Below, in pieces: positions 1 through 12,490 of a stretch of DNA of 64,000 nt. The notes beneath the pieces are model-generated. The model saw nothing but the letters and a program-made list of their open reading frames with translations. It was not told the DNA's origin and did not search any database. The stretch's first letter is position 1, and each line of letters starts with the position of its first letter. The stretch is from Mesocentrotus franciscanus (Eukaryota; Echinodermata; Echinoidea; Camarodonta; Strongylocentrotidae), in assembly GCA_037976565.1 (NCBI GenBank), contig CP137671.1, positions 18,791,910-18,855,909 on the forward strand, read 5' to 3'. Both the position numbers and the translations under genes were made by a program.

Positions 1-175
1 ACAAGGTATACGAGGTTCGAAAACCTGTCACGGCACTTCTGTCCTTTGGCAAGACATTAACCCACAATTCTCACTCTCAACCCAGGAGAAGTAAAATGGG
101 TACCAGTTGGGAAGAAATTCTTCAAGTTCTGGCGCGCCTTATAATGGTAGCCGTGCAAATTAATATTAATTTTGC
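1..175 (+). mobile_element. SINE-like copy, partial at window edge
   Basis: A B-box-like GGTTCGAAA is followed by CACTTCTGTCCTTTGGCAAG, ACATTAACCC and a GGTACCAG segment. The same body occurs at 32790-33025, and its 3' half at 63195-63370. The tRNA-derived origin is inference. Confidence 0.6.
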
Positions 176-1583
176 AGCTCATTTAGTCCATATGATAAAA
201 CGTTCACTCACTTTAACGTAAACAACATTTTTTCGTAAAATGTCAATAAAGAGTACACTTGTATCGGATATGGTATTTGCACACTGTCAACATTCAAATT
301 AATTCCGTCTATTGCGTGTGCCAATATTTATTCAGATTCGTCGGCAATTGCCGACAGGTAAACTTGGACATTCAAATTCGCGAATGGGCAGTCATTTCAT
401 AACATGTTCATTCGAATTAACATGGATGTTGTTTAGGTAGGCCCCTACCTGTTTTATTTTTTAATAGAAATGTTATTTCCCCTAAAATTATGAAATGATT
501 TTGACACTTTTAACATGGCAGGACAAATGACGGCCTGATAATTATATTTATATACATCCCTATTTTTCTGACATTCTGATATCTGCATTAGATCAGATGC
601 CTGCCCCCTCTAAAAGAAACAAAAATCAAACAAACAAAACTCTTTTTTGGGGTTGGTGTGCTCATGGTGGACGTCATTTGAGGGTGGGGATGTATCCCCA
701 TTACTTTACGGGATTCAAGACATTGTATCAATTGGTAAACAATCCTTTAGGCCTACTTATATTGTTTTTTGCATGTACACATTTTGAGTTTAGTAGAATC
801 ATTTTCACGTCGATAAATACGATCATAAGACACTTTTTTTTCTTGATAAACATATTCAAATAACATTGAGAAGAAAAAAACCCCAATAAAGTTGGTCTTG
901 CGTGTGACTCCCCTATACCACGGACCTATTACGGATGGACATTTATTTCGTCGTTTTCTTAACGAATTTATTGTGATTGTCTCCGTCAATGTCGTCTCAA
1001 TAACATTCCGTATATGTTTCTTCACTTTGATCTCATGAGGTCCGCCGCCAAAAAGCCGGGACAGAATCAAGATAGTGATTTTACACATGTTAATCTACAT
1101 GCGCAGAAGATAATAACTCGCTTAAATCATGGAAAATCGATGTGCAGTTCTGGTTTATAATCGAAAATTGTCGTTCCGTGTACTGTATTTTATTTTGAAA
1201 AAACATGTTGATATTACCAGATAGAGGTTATATTTGGATTGGATGTGATTTAAAATCCCGTTTCCCCCAATTTCTTCATAATATTCCAGAGTTACAACGC
1301 ACAGGGCTTATAAAGAACATGGCCTTCTAATTGTTTTATAAGGTCATGCAAATGGGACATAGTACCTTTAAACCTTGTGCTCCTAGTTTACAAAATGTGA
1401 ATGAAAGATGTTTTATATTTAATCTGATCGTCGGCACAAAAACAAAAGAGATTAATGCTTTTCTTCAAACCAATTAAACGCTGATGAGTATCATGAGATA
1501 CAACCGTCTGCATACAACCCAAATAGACACTACACTACAGATTTAGAGATACAAAAGAGTAATGATTCTGTAAATCTTCTTAC
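176..1583. other. non-coding, left edge
   Basis: Presumed - strand SLC22 intron. No exon with LPESxRWL was found here, so the next exon should lie outside the window. No other structure seen. Confidence 0.5.
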
Positions 1584-1752
1584 AACATCAAGCCAAGGTA
1601 GATAAGTGCCGGGGAGACGCAAATGAGTTCTAAGGTCCTCCAGGATCGTACGAAGTAGGCGATGCCCGCGAGGCAAATGTAGCCGAGAGCAAAAGGGATA
1701 AATAAGACAATACCGGTGATGTAACGTTTCGATGGCCCGACGAACTCGGTTC
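1584..1752 (-). CDS. SLC22 (-) exon 5, TM5-TM6
   Basis: 169 nt after TCTCTAG, with a GTAAGA donor at 1583. It encodes TEFVGPSKRYITGIVLFIPF and SWRTLELICVSPALIYLGLM. Last exon of this gene that I can find in the window. Confidence 0.9.
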
Positions 1753-2906
1753 CTAGAGAATAGAGGCAGAAAATAAGGGAATATTAGTAGGTGGTATGAA
1801 CCATTTTGCCACCGCTTCACCGCCCTGCCTGATGAACTAAAATTTGTATTTCTAAAACTCGGTCCTGGGTTATTTATGTTCATTCTTTTTTTGTATTGTT
1901 CTTATACCATCTGTTTTTGTTAAAGTGTTCCAAAAAAATGCTTCTATTCACAAATACCCCTCTCGTCAAAGTCAAAACTTACATCACCCTCTTTGTCGTT
2001 CAACTTCATAACATCTATATCGTTTGTTGGGGTATGCGAATAGAATTCATTGAATCATGACCTTAGATCCAGTTCTAAAATTAACAGATTTAAATCAATG
2101 TATAAAAAAGGTATTTTCTTAAAGAATGATACCCAGGTTGAGTAAGTACTTCTCTTTCCCTTTTATTTCTGTTACTTTAATTTCTTTTCTTTTTTTCGCT
2201 CCTTTATTTTCTTTCGGCGATACCTCCTTTAAGAATGTGTGTGTCTGTGTGTGTGTGTGTGTGTGTGTTGGTGTGTATGGTGGTGGTTGTATTATGCAAG
2301 TCTTTTACTTTTTATTATTAATGTTCATTATCTTGTTCTTTTTTGTTTGTTACAGGGCCCCAATTACAAGCAGAGTTCTGCTTCCTAGGGGTCCTAACCA
2401 TTATTATTATATATTGTCATTGTAAATTGTTTCATAAAGGCTGTATAAAGATTCGTATTAAATTGAATTGAATTGAAGAAATCTGAATAGAAAAGTGGGT
2501 AATACATATATTATAGGGAGTGTAGCATGGCAAATACTGGTTAACGCCATCTACGTCTTCATTTGGGCAACTGCACGTAAACGAATGGACATGATTAGCG
2601 GTAGTCAGCGACTTAATCTCTACTTGGTCAGCGCGCGCTAGCGTTCGCGAAACAGACCGAAATTCTCCTCACGCTTCGGTTTCGCGTATGTTGCACACAC
2701 GTGAATGCTGCGGTCGCGTCGTCCGTAGTCGTATACCCGATTGGCCCCGAGTAGGTCCACGGGAAAAACACATAGTCTCGTCATGCTACACTCCTTTAAT
2801 AGGATAGAAGAGAAATGGGAGAGAGGAAGATAGGGATAGAGTTAAATGGGGACAGAGAGAGACAGAGGCGGATGGAGTGGGAAGGGAGGGAGAAAAAGAG
2901 AGAGGG

Positions 2907-2940
<34 letters not shown>

Positions 2941-5900
2941 AGGAGGAGGAGAGGGGAGAAAGGGGCGTCGGGGAGAAGGGTACGTACCATGCACATTGTT
3001 CCTTATCTCTTACCTACAATGAAGGCGATGATATAAAGAGAGATAGCAGCGTACCCCTGGAAGAACCGAAGGACAGTGAAGACCCACCAGTTGGGTGAGA
3101 ATGCTATAGCTATCCCCGCGATAAGCCGGACAAACATCAATACCATTAGTATCCACCATCGTCCAACCCTTCAAACATACATAAGATAAAGCAAAAATCA
3201 TCATGATCATAACTTGTGATCACGTATTTTTAATAGGCAAACGTGCCGCCAGGAATGATATGTACATGTAGGCTAATTTTTAGACAGAAAGTACCTATGA
3301 AGTATTTTGTAGAACTCCGAAAACAAATCACAAAAGAATAAGCAATAAACAATAGACATGAAGGACGACCACCCCCACCCTTCAAACCGATGTGCTTACT
3401 TACATATCTGCCAATGTTCCGTTGATTATTGAGCCAGCTAGGTAACCGCCGTAGAAAGCCGACTGGGATATTTGCTTCTGATCTTCCATTCCACATACCA
3501 GGTCAAACTGAAGCAAATGTAGCATCATATATATAATGAGTACATGAATGAGTAATGATATTACATAATACACAATGAACTGATGTCCGTTGCACACGAG
3601 GCATTTTCTTACTGACACTTGGATTAGATCTCATGTTCCGCAAGCCAGTTCATACTATTCAATCATCACACAAGAGAAATAGAGAGAGAGAGAGAGAGGG
3701 GGTGGGATGGAAGAGACAAGGGAAGGGAGAGGTAGTGAGACAGTGAGAGAGGAAAGGGAAGTGAGAGAGAGAGAGAGAGAGAGAAGAGGGTGGAAGAAAA
3801 AAGATAAGAAAGAGGAAGGGGGAGGAGGAGAGTGAGTGGAAGGCAAAAAGGATGAGAGAGAGAGAGAGAGGGAGAGAGAGAAAGAGGAAGCTGTAAAGGT
3901 ATAAGGCAGGTAGATATATAGAGACAAAAATGGGGCAACAACGACGGAAGCATTCGAAAAAGAAAGATTTGTATCGAGATAATGGAAAAGATTTGTCAGA
4001 TAAAGAGACAGATAGAAAAAGGTTGAATGATTAGCGTTGTTAGTATTGCCATACAATTTTTCATTAGAACTAGCATCACTTCAATTAGTAGGCCTAGATT
4101 TAAAATGTTCATGCATCTACGTTAAAAAGAACTTTTATACTTTTTGTTATAGAGACATATAAATATTGGTGATTAATGTTGGTAATTGCCATTAGCAATT
4201 AGAGTTAAAGGTATAGACCAGTTCTGGTCATGCGATTGCATTGTGAAAGAAACAGTGTGGAATCGATCAGAAAAGATTGATCATCTACCATATAAGTATT
4301 GGTGTGTACTGCACTGTTCTGGAATCATCAAATTGATAAGAAATTTGGCCCAGTCTTGGTAAAGTTACAAGCACTGTACACAGAAAGATGAATATGGGAC
4401 TATATACGCGATCGCGATATCTATCCAGTCCGGATAGATATGATAATTTACCAAATATATCAATTAGTAGGCGGTTTCCCGGCAAAATTTGTATCATCAC
4501 GTATTAGTCAAAACATATTCTTTCACATGATTGGTAATAAGAGCTTCCATTTCATTTTTTGAGAGGGGGGCGTTTCCAAAACTGGTCTATACCTTTAATA
4601 ATGAACATTGGGAGTATTTTAAAAGGAAATGCTAATGCAAATATAAAGCAATTTTTAATACATGTAGTAATATTCTTATGTACGAGTATATTTGTCATAC
4701 GAGTTTACAATTTAGTAATGGACGATGAAATATAAACCCAAATATTTTATTTCATTATAATGTATAAATAAACTGTACAATTTTGAATAGTGCTGTAAAA
4801 TTACATTATCTGCCATGAGTCCGGAATGGGACCATGGTCGTGGTATCTATGCATAACAAGTTATTTGGAATAAAGACTAGAGGAAACAACGCACGCACAA
4901 ACACACACACACACACGCTTACACATATATATAAATATGTTCACAGGACGTGTTAGAGATGTTCGAGGGAAACAAAACTTTATACATTTTGTTGAAACAA
5001 AACATTGTGCAAAGTTAATTTTAATGGAGATTATTTATGATTGAAAAGTTCTCGCTATTTAGTTCTTGTCCATCTTTAAAAAATAACCTTACAAGTATAC
5101 ACCCCCTCTCTTACATTCAGTATGCCATGTGTGCGCGTTTGGGTATATATATTAGGGAAGTATCTTACATCCGTGACTATGGACGATTTGTATTGACTTT
5201 TGTCGTACACCCATCCGCCGTCGCATTCAATGACTTGCGATGTCGGCCAGCCGGGGCCGTCGAACGGGTCGATGCTCGTATCGAAAACCTCCCCAGACAC
5301 GTTGTATTTCACGCATTGCTCAAAGACGAGTTGGTGGTCGCTCGTGTAGTTGGCAGGGATGCTTGCGTTCTTCATGGCGAGCATGCATGTTTCTTCGCTG
5401 AGACCAGCGGCGCCGCAGTCGAAATCATTCCATTGCGGCACCTGGCATCGTATGAGACGATTAGTTAATAAATTCGGAGGAAACAAACAAAAAACAAATG
5501 AATAAACAAACAAATAAATTAACATTATCGATCGGTATGATTCAGGGATTATAAAAAGCAATATAAGCTAGCATGCATATAGCATGTTTATAGGTGTATA
5601 TACTGCTAATGCCCTATCACAGGAACACCCAACGTAATTTCTTATTACATATTTTCTGCTGTTTTTATTCACATTCCTTCCCCTTTGTTTTCCTTTCAAC
5701 CTAATTTATTTATATTCCATTATCTATATGTGTTAATATTATGTTTTACAAACGTAATTTGGTCTCTTGGTCAAACATACATTAATAGTTGGAATGGCTA
5801 CCCTGTCAAAATAAAAGACAAATTTAAAAGAAATAATTTAAATAGAATGGGGAATAAAGAACAATGATCAGGTAAGTCAGGTAAGCAGTGGCGGATCCAG

Positions 5901-8900
5901 GGGCCCGGGGCCGGGCCCTCCCTAGAAAAAAACATGTAAAAACACCCTTTTGGGGTAAAAAGAAGATGGGCCCTCCTGGCGCTCTAGGGAGGGGTGGTGG
6001 TGAATTTTTTTTTTTCAATTTTGAAGGCAAAAAAAAAATTGTGCTCACTACCCCTAGTCTGCAAGCACAGACCCTAATTTGACACTTTATCAAAAAATCA
6101 TTGTGCCTTGAGACAAGCCTAGCCCAGCTACATGGCCTATGGTAGTCTTATAGTGCAGACTCTCTTTTACGACTGATCAGGGTTTGTGCCTGCAAACTAC
6201 CTCCCCACTGAGCGGATAATCGGCCGGCACGATTTTCCAATTTTCAATTTTCGGAGGCAAACAAAAACAAAAAAAACAATTGCTCACTACCCCCACCGAG
6301 CGGAAAATCGGCCGGCACGGTTTTCAAATTTTCGCACGAAGTGGGCCCCTTTTTCGGCCCCCTCCCTTGCCGCCGGCTGGATCCGCCCCTGCAGGTAAGT
6401 CAGGTAACGTTTAAATCTAATTTCATCTCATCATCACAATCCTCTCCTATCTCTCCTCCATCCCTCATTCTCCTTTTTAATTATTTCTGATCAATTTCAC
6501 TACCTTGACACTATCTTGAAAGGAACTGATAAGCCTGGCCATGTTTCATCAATATGTGCCATTGATTATGCCAAAGCTTTCGATCATATTGATCATAATG
6601 TTGTTGTTAGGAAACTTTAATATCCAACTTGATGTAGACCTATCATTTATTCCAGTCATTTGTAGTTACCTCGAATGTAGATCACACTGTGTTCGTATCA
6701 GTCCTATTGTCTCTAAATACTCTCATGTGACATGTGGAGCCCCCCAAGGCAATAGCCTCGGCCCGGTCCTTTTCCTAGTCATGATTAATGATGCTGCCTC
6801 AGATACACAACTAAGATGGAAATATGTAGATGATTTCACAATTGCAGAAGTTAGGAAACATTCCCAACCTTCAAACATGCAATCAGTAATAAAAACATCT
6901 CTCTACTTGGTCTACTGATAATAGCATGTGATCCCAAACCTGAGAAATGTAAGACAATGAATGTCTCATTCTTGAAAAGGCCTACTGTTATTTCCGAACT
7001 TTCACCTGGTACAAGTACCCTTGAATGCGTTAATACTCTTAAACTGTTGGGTGTTACTATCGAATCTAACATGAAATGGGACAAACAAACTTCTCACATG
7101 ACTAGCCTTGCTGCTAAACGACTGTATATGCTATGCCGAAAATTACCCCTGCAGTGATCGTGAGTGCGCTATAGTATCCGACTGCAGTGATTGAATACGT
7201 GCTGTGAGACACTTTCGAGTATGCGATACATGAAAAATCGCGATCTAAATCTGAAAAATACTTGAAATACAGCTCAGGTTTTGGTACCCATCTTTCTTAC
7301 AGACACGCGTAAGATATCTGATTTTTCAGATTTAGGTAGCAGGACCGCCGATTACACTGCTAAAATGTGATATTTAAGGATACATTTTCCAATCCAAATG
7401 TGGTTCTCCTGTGACTCTGAAAAGGTATTTTATGTGTGTGATATGTGATATGCTATTATGCTATGTATTTTAAAGTGATTTCACCATGCATACAACGGAC
7501 CCGCCGAAAATTGCCATCTGGCCGAAAACTCCCTCCTCTACTCTATTATAATAGAACGACAGAATTGCGTACTGAAAGACGGGACACATTTTGATCGTTG
7601 CAACATGCATAAAATGGTATGTTTGGCGTTTAAAATTGCTTTAAAAAAACCACAAAAAAATAGCTCAAAAAAAAAATACGAGCGGGCCGAAAATGACGAA
7701 CGGGCGGTCGAGGACAACCAAATAATTTTTGGGGGGCCTAATTGCTATTGGCCGTAGATATTTTAGACCGCACGGACGCCGCGGCGAATGTGACCTAGGC
7801 ATAATTCACATCTTAATGATCTCCCCTCTCTCTCTCTCCACCTCTCTTTCCTTCTCCTTCCCTCTTTCAATTCTGTTCACACTATTTAATTTCATTGTAA
7901 ATCAACCAGTATGAGTTCCTGAACTTTACGTGTTGATGTTTTATTACCGAAAAAATTAATAAATAAAATAAATATACCACCGTTCTCATAATAAAGGAAG
8001 ATAACCTTTGACCATGCTGTAATTGAAAGCTATACTTTGATATCCCTCTTAATACCATCTTGCAATGAAGTTATCAAAACATGTGCCGTTAAGTAAATAC
8101 AAGATGTCACATATTTGCTTTCTAATCAAAACCATTCCCATTTATCATGTGAACAATCTTTAGACGGTAGACTTTCTCCTCCATAAAATCAATAATGGCG
8201 TATGAGAGGGGGGAGGGTGGAGTTGAATGCCTCCAAGTTGAATGAAGTAAAACAACAAGAAAATGAGAGAGAAAGAGAAAGAGAGATAGGGAGAAAGAGA
8301 GAGAGAAAGCTGGTGAACAATGGTAGACGTTCTCTTCCACGTATTCAAGGATTACTAAGAGTGAAGGATATTGATGAATGGGAATGAGAAAGAATTTTTC
8401 CTCACTATTCGATGTCCTTTTAATTTTAAATCCAACTAGTATTTATGTATCCCACCTCTCGTAGTACCAATGCCCCTATGGCTAGGCCAACATAATGCCA
8501 CTGATTATAAAGACAATTTTTAAAATCAACGCTCTTCCAAATATCAACTATCATTTTCCTTAGGAACCTCTCGATAAATGATAGTTTGTGTTTATTTTTC
8601 AAGGATATATTCTTATATAAATGTTGTTCTTACGGATTGTTTAAGAGTTTGGTTTGCATTTGCCACACATTTCAACATGGTATTTCGGTTCCTATATGAT
8701 GATGTCTCAAATCTATCTAAACAGAAAACCTATAAACAAATAGCAAAGGGTAGGGTGACAAGGTTTTTCACATTAAGAAATAAGGGTGCAGTTGGGGTGC
8801 AGATTTTCATCCACCTACGCGTATTTGGCAGAGGGTGCTGCTTTTGTAGCAGAAATGTACATTTATTTCTCAGTGTGTTGTATTCAGTATGTTGTATAGT

Positions 8901-11900
8901 TCTCTATATTATGGTACAGTCTGCAGAAAATGTACATTCCTTGCAGAAAAGGGTGACAACTTTATCTCATGTTAAAAATTAATTTGATTAATTAGTAGGT
9001 TACGCATACTCGGATAGCTGAGCACCAGGGTGTTTAAAATTTAAATCTTAAATCTCTTTGAACAAAGCTTGGTTTGATAAAACAAAAGTGGGTCAAACTT
9101 AATCCATGTATTATTTCAGTTTAAGATTCTTGTGCAAGATAGCTTGAATTCTGATTACCCTTTCAAGTTGTCATTATTCAATAAGATTGCATTTGTTTAC
9201 GTCTCAAAGAACCTTTCTTCAATTTTACTATTTTTCTTAATATTTTGTTCATAGGCTAGTCCAGATCTAATTTAACAGCCTGCACACTTCCTGTTGCACA
9301 ATATTTTCCTTTCACAAAAATGTGCTCCTTTTGTGGAACGCATTTTTTTGCTGCAAAAGTTTTCATCCCTAAGCCTACATGGAACCAATGGTTCATTAAT
9401 CTCAATGATTCAGTATATAAACCGAGGGACCCAGGAAAAATCGAACCATGTGCTGATGAGTGCCACTCTTGAAAGGGGAAGGTTGATTTTAGTAGAAGCA
9501 GAATCATTAGAGTAACAGATCAGTTTATAGTTTAAGCAAAATCCAATTAAAGTTATGAATATTTTTTTGAAGGTGCAATCAATCAAACACAAATTGGGAA
9601 TTTTGTGACGTATCTACGTATCTTGCGCCGTAACTTGCGAGGTCTCTTCCCATTGCTCTATACTAAAACAAAAATAAAAAACAAAATTATAGTTTCCCTT
9701 TAGAAAATGTTAAATCATACATTCACCCTAAATATGACTATGGAAATTATGTTTGTATACAATACCTGTATGAAATGAATCTATTCCGCAAGATACGCCA
9801 ATTTGGGTTTCGCTAATGACATGTTCGAAAACTCATAACTTTCCTATTTTTAATAGGGTTTTGCTCAAACTTTTTCTTATTTGTTTTTCTATTTTTTATA
9901 ATTATATTAAAACCAATTAATATAAGGGTGGACGTCTACTTTAAAGCGAAGGCTTCGTTCTACCGTAGTAACGATGGAACATACGTTTTGAGCTTTCTAA
10001 TTCTGTTTTCGCCACTTCGGAAGAAAGTTACAAAAGAAGTGCTCTTTGAAAAGTATTACTTTTCAAATGCCCTCTTGATTAATATATAACGAAATAGAGC
10101 TGAACATTTTTTTTAATGATACTTGATTGTGTGCAATCACATATACCAATCTCACTGTCAAGTCAAAACAGTATCAATCCAGTTAAAAAGTCTTGTTCAT
10201 TCCTCGGGACAACAAACTATACTTGACAAACATGACAAAGGTATTACTCAACAGACTCTTTACCTGGAAAACTTCAATGTCACAGGGCTTTAACTTTTTT
10301 TGCTTCTACGTCCGAATATACCGAGGTTGGATGACCATTTCATTGATAAACACGCCTCATAACATATTTTAGGGGAGAGCTGTGCCCGCTGAATTCGCAA
10401 CCTTAGTCCCAGAATAATTTATTGGCCTCAAATTTACCAAATTTTGGTGATTTCCTTTTTTTGAAAATGTTTGTAACAGGCCATTAGAAGCATCGGAAGA
10501 TGAGAAGATGAAGAAGATGAAATATGAACGCTTTGGCCGTTGTTTCATCTACGATCTGAAAACCGTTTGACATCGCCTCGGTTACAAAAACACAAATGTA
10601 AGTTACATTTATAATATAAAAAAAGAAAAAGTAAAAAAGCGTTGGGTATGACAGGGTGAATTTTATGTATATAGGTGTTTATTCTACCAATGCCCTGTTA
10701 CAGGTACAGCCTACGTTCCTTCTTATTGCTATTCAATGCGTATGTTGCAGTGGTCCAGCCACTTCTTCAAGCTCCCATCCCCGGGTAATCCTCAAAAGTG
10801 AAGGTGTCAAGGAAACCTTGTCATGCACATCCTCCTTCACCTTCTCAATATCTTTAAAACGACTGCCCCTGTTGTTCACTATTAGTTTGGGGAACAATTA
10901 GAATTATAGGGGGTAGGATTTAGACTGCGCAGTGAAAGTGAGGGAAAGTTTTGATACCCATCTCTGTCAGGCGGTTGGTTACCAGGATGGATTTTTGGAC
11001 TGATTCATTTTCCTGATACAGGTGCCACTGACCTGGTTGGAAGAGATCTGGCCTTTTGCGACGAAATCTCTTCCAGGACTCTCTCAAAACCTCTTCATTG
11101 TATTCTTTGTTGACTCTCTAACGAGAGGGAACATAATGGATGTAGATGATGCCCTTGCTGTCGAAGAAAGGGGATTATCTTGAGGTTCCTACGCTCTCTG
11201 GGAGCCAAACGCTTTCATTGGGCACTCTGTTTTGGTCTCTGGATCATGACAATAGATATAGCATTCGTCACCGATCTCAAGAGATTCTTTTATGAAGTAT
11301 TTCATAAGTGTATGTAGTGAATTTGCCGAGTTTAACACAAAACTTTATTGCATTGCAAGCTTCCAAATTGTATTAGCGTCCCGACTAAATTCTGCAAACT
11401 ATTCGACCTTTGGCGAAAACATGCCCATTTATTCACGAAATGTCGTAGGTAATGTTTATGAAAAAAATCCTCTCATCTACAAATGGCCGTGTCCAATCTA
11501 CCTGACACTTTGTTATAACCCGAAGGCAGATCTACGAAAGGTCGGGTAAAGCGACCACCCAACCGGACGCGATGACCCGATGATTCGAAGTAAGCCCACG
11601 CTACGTACGTACGAGCGGGCGGCATCGGGTCTGGGAGTTAGGGTTGCAAATGGGTTTCAGGCTTACGCCTAAGGTTAGATGTAGGGCTTAATTGGTACGT
11701 GATTTGGTCCAGAATTGGTCCAGATAGGGTCCATGTCCGACAAAGAAGGTCGGACATGGGAGTTATGGTTGCAATTGGATGTTAGGCTTAGGTTTAGGCT
11801 TAGGATGCAGTGCTTGGTGTATGATTTGGTCCAGAATTGAAGTTAAGAATTAACATCAAGACTCACCGCACACCAGTGGTCCACGGATGCCGCTAGGAAA

Positions 11901-12019
11901 ACGGCGATCATTGATTGCCATGAAGCGGTGAAAACTATCATACACACAATGGCGAAAACCCTCTTCTGATAAGGCCCGAACTCGCCGATCTGCACCAAAA
12001 TATCATCCAGTCTAATCAT
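1584..12019 (-). CDS. SLC22-family transporter paralogue, 5' part (runs off left edge)
   Basis: The second SLC22-type transporter. Exons in transcript order: 12019-11867 (or the alternative 15613-15461), 5441-5169, 3507-3404, 3168-3014 and 1752-1584. Together they give 854 nt (about 284 codons) in one open frame, ending after the sixth membrane segment. The LPESxRWL exon and everything after it are not in the window. Exon lengths and phases match the + strand gene (104 and 155 nt identical, 169 against 166), so the two are paralogues. The loop carries NASI, NYTS and NVSG. The intron after exon 1 is 6.4 kb, or 10 kb with the distal first exon. A substrate cannot be assigned. Confidence 0.88.
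2236..2275. repeat. (GT)n microsatellite
   Basis: Interrupted GT dinucleotide run. Confidence 0.95.
2345..2477 (+). mobile_element. retroelement 3'-tail-like segment
   Basis: A short 3'-UTR-like stretch ending in repeated AATTG units (AATTGAATTGAATTGAA). Similar tails occur at 29950-30060. In - strand SLC22 intron 4. Confidence 0.4.
2516..2795. mobile_element. 280-bp MITE, GGAGTGTAGCATG termini
   Basis: Terminal inverted repeats GGGAGTGTAGCATGGC and AGGAGTGTAGCATGAC bound a GC-rich core unlike its AT-rich surroundings. It lies in - strand SLC22 intron 4. Confidence 0.7.
2814..2960. repeat. GA-rich tract
   Basis: Polypurine sequence with a pure (GA)n core near 2922-2940, directly past the donor of - strand SLC22 exon 4. 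Confidence 0.9.
3014..3168 (-). CDS. SLC22 (-) exon 4, TM3-TM4
   Basis: 155 nt after TTTGAAG, with a GTAAGA donor. It encodes VGRWWILMVLMFVRLIAG, FSPNWWVFTVLRFFQGY and YIIAFIVG. Same length as + strand exon 4. A GA-rich tract starts just past the donor side. Confidence 0.9.
3404..3507 (-). CDS. SLC22 (-) exon 3, TM2 region
   Basis: 104 nt after GCTTCAG, with a GTAAGT donor. It encodes FDLVCGMEDQKQISQSAFYG and GYLAGSIINGTLADM, the start of the MFS loop motif. Same length and phase as + strand exon 3. Confidence 0.92.
3675..3895. repeat. GA-rich tract
   Basis: Polypurine stretch with three (GA)n cores, in - strand SLC22 intron 2. Open frames across it are low-complexity artefacts. Confidence 0.9.
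4205..4598. mobile_element. TTAA-flanked MITE, family A copy 1
   Basis: Between TTAA at 4205-4208 and 4595-4598, with inverted termini AGGTATAGACCAGTT. The same sequence occurs at 42398-42805 and 62300-62652, in the opposite orientation to this copy. The TTAA duplication suggests piggyBac-type mobilisation; no transposase is present. Confidence 0.85.
5169..5441 (-). CDS. SLC22 (-) exon 2, extracellular loop
   Basis: Ninety-one codons after ATGCCAG, with a GTAAGA donor. It encodes VPQWNDFDCGAAGLSEETC, MKNASIPANYTSDHQLVFEQ, CVKYNVSG and GGWVYDKSQYKSSIVTD. Aligns end to end with + strand exon 2. Confidence 0.92.
5886..6391. mobile_element. 506-bp non-autonomous hAT-like element
   Basis: Termini CAGTGGCGGATCCAG and its near-complement CTGGATCCGCCCCTG, flanked by the identical 8-mer CAGGTAAG (5878-5885, 6392-6399). 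An internal GAGCGGA..ATCGGCCGGCACG block is repeated at 6209 and 6299. 8-bp duplications with such ends are typical of hAT elements. Confidence 0.82.
6489..7157 (+). pseudogene. non-LTR retrotransposon reverse transcriptase fragment
   Basis: RT motif A (AIDYAKAFDHIDHNVVVRKL) is in one frame from 6489. Motif B and C (GAPQGNSLGPVLFLVMIND, KYVDD) are in a second frame after a frameshift near 6620. Thumb-like sequence (ECVNTLKLLGVTIESNMKWD) returns to the first frame after about 6920. These are LINE-type RT landmarks, near the Jockey/CR1 group by general appearance. Truncated and frameshifted. Confidence 0.85.
7158..10719. other. intergenic/intronic, no gene seen
   Basis: Lies in the long first intron of the - strand SLC22 gene. 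Apart from a CT/GA tract, no recognisable protein or RNA gene; open frames are short and without family motifs. Confidence 0.5.
8250..8310. repeat. GA-rich tract
   Basis: Short interrupted (GA)n/(GAAA)n run. Confidence 0.85.
10720..11290 (-). pseudogene. mariner-family transposase fossil
   Basis: Conceptual translation of the - strand across frameshifts and stops gives the mariner DDE landmarks in order: GDECYIYCHDPETKTECP, FRRKRPDLF, WHLYQENESVQKSILVTN, LTEMGIKTFPHF, SRFKDIEKVKED and LDTFTFEDYPGM. The second catalytic aspartate, normally in HQDNAP, is glutamate (YQEN). At least two stops and two frameshifts make it inactive. No terminal repeats could be placed. Confidence 0.75.
11632..11845. 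repeat. tandem duplication of about 126 bp
   Basis: GGGAGTTAGGGTTGCAA through GATTTGGTCCAGAATTG occurs twice (starting about 11632 and 11758). A hairpin CATGTCCGAC..GTCGGACATG lies between them. Confidence 0.7.
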
Positions 12020-12490
12020 GATTGACGATGGGGATTAAGTCAGTAAGTAATACGACACAAATTTGTCTTCAAGGAAGAATCCAGAAAATAAAATGCAATG
12101 ACAACGTTGTAGGTTGGCGATCCGTTGTAACAGGGAGTTGTAGGCCTACTATGTCTGCAGTAATTGGCGAAATAAATATGAACAAGTACACGAGGTTTCT
12201 TTACAGAGATTTGAGATTGCGTTACCTCTTCTGGCAAAGTGCCAAGCTTATAGGACGCATGGACTTTGTTGCGCTTCAATAACTTAACGTTCTTCTCATT
12301 TCACTTTTTTTGACAACTGAAAAATGTATGATGCTTGTGGATTGACTGTCAGAGTTGACATTGACTTATTTCGTTTTGCGACCCAATAACGCGATAAATT
12401 ATTAAGCAACAATGGGCTTTACAATGGTGTCGACCAAACGAACCGCCCCTTTTCAGGTTCAACCTGCATTCTTAAAAGCTAATAATTATG
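11800..12490. repeat. segmental duplication, copy with exon 1a
   Basis: Aligns with 15395-16005. The match covers exon 1, about 100 bp of intron (GATTTGGTCCAGAATTG, GAATTAACATCAA) and about 450 bp upstream (GTTGGCGAT, GGCGAAATAAAT, TTCGTTTTGCGA, GACCAAACGAACCG). The upstream part presumably holds the promoter of each copy. Confidence 0.85.
11867..12019 (-). CDS. SLC22 (-) first exon, proximal copy (1a)
   Basis: Fifty-one codons starting ATG ATT AGA. It encodes MIRLDDILVQIGEFGPYQKR, a membrane helix containing TASWQSMIAVF, and AASVDHWCA. The donor is GTGAGT. It lies within a duplicated segment shared with 15.4-16.0 kb. Splicing to exon 2 at 5441 is phase 0. Confidence 0.85.

Noticed and set aside
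1..90. Possible tRNA gene (GGTTCGAAA box)
   Set aside because: No cloverleaf could be drawn; the sequence recurs as a SINE-like repeat.
3655..4056. 133-codon Ser/Leu-rich frame on the - strand
   Set aside because: Translation of GA-rich microsatellite sequence.
5037..5468. 143-codon frame on the + strand
   Set aside because: Antisense shadow of - strand SLC22 exon 2.
5577..10740. Short similarity between about 5577-5640 and 10670-10735 as a possible duplicated exon 2 region
   Set aside because: Only about 60 bp match and no second exon 2 is visible beside the distal copy; treated as dispersed repeat.
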